Source of the DNA: Thermoleophilaceae bacterium
GTDB taxonomy: Bacteria; Actinomycetota; Thermoleophilia; Solirubrobacterales; Thermoleophilaceae
DNA length: 8,328 nt
Assembly: GCA_013813135.1 (NCBI GenBank)
Contig: JACCSF010000336.1
Coordinates: 1 to 8,328 of the forward strand
Reading direction: 5' to 3'
Positions 6,045 to 8,328 of the stretch are shown here, in pieces. Each line of letters begins with the position of its first letter. Position 1 is the stretch's first letter. The notes under the pieces were generated by a model, which saw only the letters and a list, made by a program, of their open reading frames with translations, was not told the DNA's origin and made no database searches. A program made the position numbers and the translations under genes.

Positions 6045-6056
6045 TTAGCATGCTAA
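6045..6056. promoter_or_regulatory. 12-base palindromic operator between yerC and hisA
   Basis: TTAGCATGCTAA is a perfect palindrome in the 44-base gap between the divergent starts at 6013 and 6058. It is an AT-richer island in a very GC-rich window. Partial symmetry extends outside the core at a few positions (6041/6060, 6043/6058, 6036-6038/6063-6065). It overlaps the proposed -10 of hisA and lies between the proposed -35 and -10 of the yerC-his operon. A bound repressor would therefore block both directions. The natural candidate is the TrpR-like protein encoded next to it. Confidence 0.7.
6046..6051 (+). promoter_or_regulatory. Candidate -10 element for leaderless hisA
   Basis: TAGCAT matches the TAnnnT pattern and sits exactly where a transcript starting at the A of the hisA ATG (6058) would need it. 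There is no Shine-Dalgarno upstream of that ATG. The -35 region (about 6023-6028, TTCTCT) is weak. TAGTGT (6033-6038) and TAGCGT (6038-6043) are alternatives that would give a leader of only about 8-13 bases. Confidence 0.4.
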
Positions 6057-6057
6057 C

Positions 6058-6789
6058 ATGACACAAGGAAAACACAGCCTCGAGCTGATACCGGCGGTCG
6101 ACCTGCTCGGCGAGGGCGTTGTCCGGTTGGAGCGCGGCGACTTCGACCGCATCGTCGCGCGTGAAGCGGATCCGGTGGCGCTCGTCAAGCGCTTCGTCGA
6201 GGCCGGTGCGCGGCTCGTCCACGTCGTCGATCTCGACGGCGCCCGCTCGGGCCGCGTACGGCCCGAGCTCGTCCGACGGCTCGCCGTCGTCGCGGCCCCG
6301 GCGCGTATCCAGGCCTCCGGAGGCGTGCGCTCACTCGCAGACGCGGAGCGGCTGCTCGAGGCGGGTGCCGACAGGGTCGTCGTCGGGACGGCGGCATTCG
6401 CCGCCCCACGCGCGCTCGAGCGGTACGCGGCCGCGCTCGACGGCCGCCTCGTCGTCGCCGTCGACGTCCGCGCCGGACGCGTCGTCACGCGCGGGTGGAG
6501 CCTGGAGACGGAGATGACGGCCGAAGAAGCAGCCGAGCGCTGTGCGGCGGCGGGGGTCTCCCGCATTCTCTGCACCTCGGTCGACCGCGACGGAACCCTC
6601 GCCGGGCCCCATCTCGAGCTCCTCACGCGCGTGCGCGAGCGGTCGGGGGTGCCGGTGCTCGCAGCCGGTGGCATCCGCTCGCAGGCCGACCTCGTCGCCG
6701 TCGAAGGGCTGGGTTGCGAAGGAGCGATCGTCGGCCGGGCGCTACTCGAAGGCCGCCTTCCGCTCTCGACCCTGGCTGCGCATGGGTAG
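6058..6789 (+). CDS. hisA: Phosphoribosylformimino-AICAR-phosphate isomerase (HisA, possibly PriA-like)
   Basis: HisA opens the ribose ring of ProFAR to PRFAR (step 4), supplying HisHF. It is a 243-residue (beta-alpha)8 barrel of usual size. Key blocks are ELIPAVDLL with catalytic Asp15, VVRLERGDFDR, VHVVDLDGA, IQASGGVRS, TRGW at 144-147, CTSVDRDGTLAGP with catalytic Asp176, VLAAGGIRS and GAIVGRALLEG. In many actinobacteria the homologue PriA also performs the TrpF step of tryptophan synthesis. Arg145-Gly-Trp147 resembles the Arg143/Trp145 pair of PriA, but the rest looks like ordinary HisA, so dual activity is open. The gene is divergent from the other his genes. The first ATG was chosen because conserved sequence begins a few residues after it; it has no ribosome binding site and is probably leaderless. 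Confidence 0.94.
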   Translation: MTQGKHSLELIPAVDLLGEGVVRLERGDFDRIVAREADPVALVKRFVEAGARLVHVVDLDGARSGRVRPELVRRLAVVAAPARIQASGGVRSLADAERLLEAGADRVVVGTAAFAAPRALERYAAALDGRLVVAVDVRAGRVVTRGWSLETEMTAEEAAERCAAAGVSRILCTSVDRDGTLAGPHLELLTRVRERSGVPVLAAGGIRSQADLVAVEGLGCEGAIVGRALLEGRLPLSTLAAHG

Positions 6790-6799
6790 CGCTCCCGCG

Positions 6800-6819
6800 G
6801 GCCGCTCACGGCCGCTCAC
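6800..6819 (+). repeat. Tandem 10-base direct repeat between hisA and aroG
   Basis: GGCCGCTCAC occurs twice head to tail (6800-6809 and 6810-6819) in the 79-base gap. It overlaps a CCCGCGGG palindrome at 6794-6801. It lies about 50-70 bases upstream of the DAHP synthase start, where an activator or repressor could bind, but two copies of a GC-rich decamer may also be chance duplication. Confidence 0.5.
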
Positions 6820-6853
6820 AGCGCCAGCGCAGGGCACGCCTGAAAGTCGTCTC

Positions 6854-6859
6854 TACACT
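6854..6859 (+). promoter_or_regulatory. Candidate -10 element for the DAHP synthase gene
   Basis: TACACT is a good -10 match and predicts a transcript start at about 6866, three bases before the ATG at 6869. Together with the absence of a Shine-Dalgarno this suggests a leaderless or nearly leaderless mRNA. No convincing -35 hexamer is seen. Read-through from hisA is also possible. Confidence 0.4.
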
Positions 6860-6868
6860 CAACCTCCA

Positions 6869-8224
6869 ATGGCCATCACCGAGTCGACCTGGACACCTTC
6901 CTCGTGGCGGGAGCTCCCGGCGGGTCAGCAGCCGGAGTGGCCGGACCCGGCGGCGCTCGCCGCGGTGCGGGAGCGGTTGCGTGGGCTGCCACCGCTCGTC
7001 TTTGCAGGCGAGGCGCGGGCGCTTCTGGCCGCGCTCGGCGAGGTCTGCGAGGGACGTGCCTTCCTGCTCCAAGCAGGAGATTGCGTCGAGTCGTTCCGCG
7101 ACGTCTCTGCTCCCGCCATTCGCGAGAAGCTGAAGGTGCTGCTCCAGATGTCGGCCGTGCTCACCTACGGCGCGACGCTCCCTGTCGTGAAGGTGGGGCG
7201 CATCGCCGGGCAGTTCGCGAAGCCGCGCAGCGAGCGGACTGAGGTCGTCGACGGGATCGAGCTCCTCTCGTTCCGAGGCCACGTCGTCCACTCCGACGAG
7301 CCGACGCCGGAAGCGCGCGTTCCCGACCCCGAGCGGCTCGTCCAGGGTTACTACCAGGCTGCGTCGACCCTCAACCTGCTGCGGGCCTTCACGAAGGGAG
7401 GCTTCGCCGACCTGACGCTCGTCCACACCTGGAACCGCGAGTTCGTCGCCGCCTCGCCGGCGGGTCAGCGATACGAGGCGCTGGCCAGCGAGATCGGGCG
7501 GGCGCTCCGCTTCATGGAGGCGATCGGGATCGACCTCGCCAGGGAGCCGACCCTGCACGAGGTGGACGTGTGGACGAGCCACGAGGGGCTCCTGCTCGAG
7601 TACGAGGAGGCGCTCACGCGCACGGACTCGCTCACCGGGCAGCCATACGACTGCTCGGCGCACATGCTCTGGATCGGCGAGCGCACGCGTGACCTCGCCG
7701 AAGCGCACGTCGAATTCTTCTTCGGTGTCTTGAATCCGATCGGCGTCAAGCTCGGCCCTGCCGCAACGCCCGAGGACGCCGTTGCGCTCGGCGAACGGTT
7801 GAACCCGCACCGGGTGCCGGGGCGGCTGACGTTCATCGCGCGCATGGGCGCGGAGCGCGTGCGCGAGACGCTTCCACCGCTGCTCGAGGCAGTGCGCGAC
7901 GCCGAGATCCCCGTCGTGTGGGCGTGCGACCCGATGCACGCGAACCTCGTCCGCATGCCGACCGGCACGAAGACGCGCCGGTTCGACTCGATCATGACCG
8001 AGCTCCAGGGGTTCTTCGCCGCGCATCGCGAGGTCGGTACGTGGCCCGGAGGAGTACACATCGAGTTCACCGGAGAAGACGTGACCGAGTGCCTCGGCGG
8101 CTCGGAGGCCGTACTCGAGGAGCAGCTCGACCATCGCTACGAGACGCTCTGCGACCCACGTCTGAACGGCCGCCAGTCGCTGGACCTCGCATTTCGCGTC
8201 GCCGAGCTCATGCGAGCCGTTTGA
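6869..8224 (+). CDS. aroG: 3-deoxy-7-phosphoheptulonate synthase, class II (plant/actinobacterial type)
   Basis: DAHP synthase joins phosphoenolpyruvate and erythrose 4-phosphate, the entry to the shikimate pathway and all aromatic amino acids. The 451-residue length is typical for class II. The metal ligands are visible: Cys72 in QAGDCVESF, His357 in CDPMHANL, Glu399 in GVHIEFTGEDVTEC and Asp429 in CDPRLN. Other class II blocks are GRIAGQFAKPRS (110-121), GGFADLTLVHTWN, SHEGLLLEYE, RLTFIARMG and LNGRQSLDLAF. Most relatives have QGGDC, so the alanine in QAGDC is a mild variant. The ATG at 6869 follows a likely -10 box and has no ribosome binding site. The open frame extends further upstream, but that part is out of frame with hisA and unlike the family. 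A tyrA gene follows after 13 bases, so the two are probably cotranscribed. Confidence 0.96.
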   Translation: MAITESTWTPSSWRELPAGQQPEWPDPAALAAVRERLRGLPPLVFAGEARALLAALGEVCEGRAFLLQAGDCVESFRDVSAPAIREKLKVLLQMSAVLTYGATLPVVKVGRIAGQFAKPRSERTEVVDGIELLSFRGHVVHSDEPTPEARVPDPERLVQGYYQAASTLNLLRAFTKGGFADLTLVHTWNREFVAASPAGQRYEALASEIGRALRFMEAIGIDLAREPTLHEVDVWTSHEGLLLEYEEALTRTDSLTGQPYDCSAHMLWIGERTRDLAEAHVEFFFGVLNPIGVKLGPAATPEDAVALGERLNPHRVPGRLTFIARMGAERVRETLPPLLEAVRDAEIPVVWACDPMHANLVRMPTGTKTRRFDSIMTELQGFFAAHREVGTWPGGVHIEFTGEDVTECLGGSEAVLEEQLDHRYETLCDPRLNGRQSLDLAFRVAELMRAV

Positions 8225-8237
8225 CGATCGGCTGGAC

Positions 8238-8328
8238 ATGCGGCTAGCCATCGTCGGGACCGGACTCATCGGGGCTTCCGCGGGCCTCGCGGCGCGGCGG
8301 GTGGGAATCGGGCAGGTCGCGGCCTGGG
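8238..8328 (+). CDS. tyrA: Probable prephenate dehydrogenase, N-terminal 30 codons (runs off the right edge)
   Basis: The fragment begins MRLAIVGTGLIGASAGLAAR, a Rossmann nucleotide-binding start with the GxGxxG pattern (GTGLIG), and the LIGAS.GLA form is typical of prephenate dehydrogenase. That enzyme oxidises prephenate to 4-hydroxyphenylpyruvate on the way to tyrosine. Its place 13 bases after a DAHP synthase supports the assignment. Only the dinucleotide-binding strand and first helix are visible, so other NAD(P)-dependent dehydrogenases cannot be fully excluded. The ATG at 8238 is the first possible start; the upstream binding site is weak. Confidence 0.8.
   Translation, partial: MRLAIVGTGLIGASAGLAARRVGIGQVAAW

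Larger units (their letters stand above)
6039..6066 (-). promoter_or_regulatory. Probable promoter of the yerC-his operon
   Basis: On the minus strand TTGTGT (6066-6061) and TACGCT (6044-6039) are separated by 16 bases and fit a housekeeping promoter; TACACT at 6039-6034 is an alternative -10. The predicted start lies around 6032-6027, leaving a leader of about 14-19 bases before the yerC ATG. The spacer contains the palindrome. Confidence 0.45.

Noticed and set aside
6790..6868. Intrinsic terminator between hisA and aroG
   Set aside because: The short CCCGCGGG symmetry has almost no loop and no following U-run, so I cannot support a terminator here.
6806..8269. Long minus-strand open frame opposite the DAHP synthase
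   Set aside because: It is antisense to a gene with all family motifs. Long open antisense frames are expected in GC-rich DNA, and its translation shows no recognisable motif.
1..8328. Mobile elements, CRISPR arrays, tRNA or rRNA genes, phage or defence genes
   Set aside because: No repeat-spacer array, transposase, inverted terminal repeat or tRNA-like sequence was seen; the window is almost fully occupied by biosynthetic genes.

Overview
The window is a dense stretch of amino-acid biosynthesis genes in very GC-rich DNA with a clear bias for G or C at third codon positions. GC content, overlapping genes, leaderless-looking starts and a class II DAHP synthase all suggest an actinobacterium. 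One of the deep-branching lineages such as Thermoleophilia is my guess, but the sequence alone does not settle the class.

Minus strand, from about 6013 down to 486: a compact histidine operon in the order TrpR-like regulator (YerC family), hisG (long form), hisD, a fused hisC-hisB, hisH, hisF and a fused hisI-hisE. Every junction overlaps (4-base CTGA or ATGA overlaps, then 19 and 11 bases), so it is almost certainly one transcript with coupled translation. Downstream, on the same strand, is a 251-base gap and then the start of leuA, which runs off the left edge. The gap holds its own promoter, a 32-residue leader ORF ending in a run of leucine codons, several hairpins, and a segment complementary to the leuA ribosome binding site. 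This looks like a leucine-sensing attenuator.

Plus strand, from 6058 to the right edge: hisA is split from the rest of the operon and transcribed divergently. It is followed by a class II DAHP synthase (first step of the shikimate pathway) and the beginning of a prephenate dehydrogenase (tyrA). The 44-base space between the regulator and hisA carries a perfect 12-base palindrome that overlaps the likely promoters of both directions, so one repressor could control both halves of the histidine pathway.

Together the window encodes every histidine step from PRPP and ATP to histidine except histidinol-phosphate phosphatase, which must lie elsewhere. The most notable items are the leuA leader, the HisC-HisB fusion joining two consecutive enzymes, the regulator/operator arrangement, a HisD shortened by about 90 residues with all catalytic residues kept, and an apparent CTG start for hisG.
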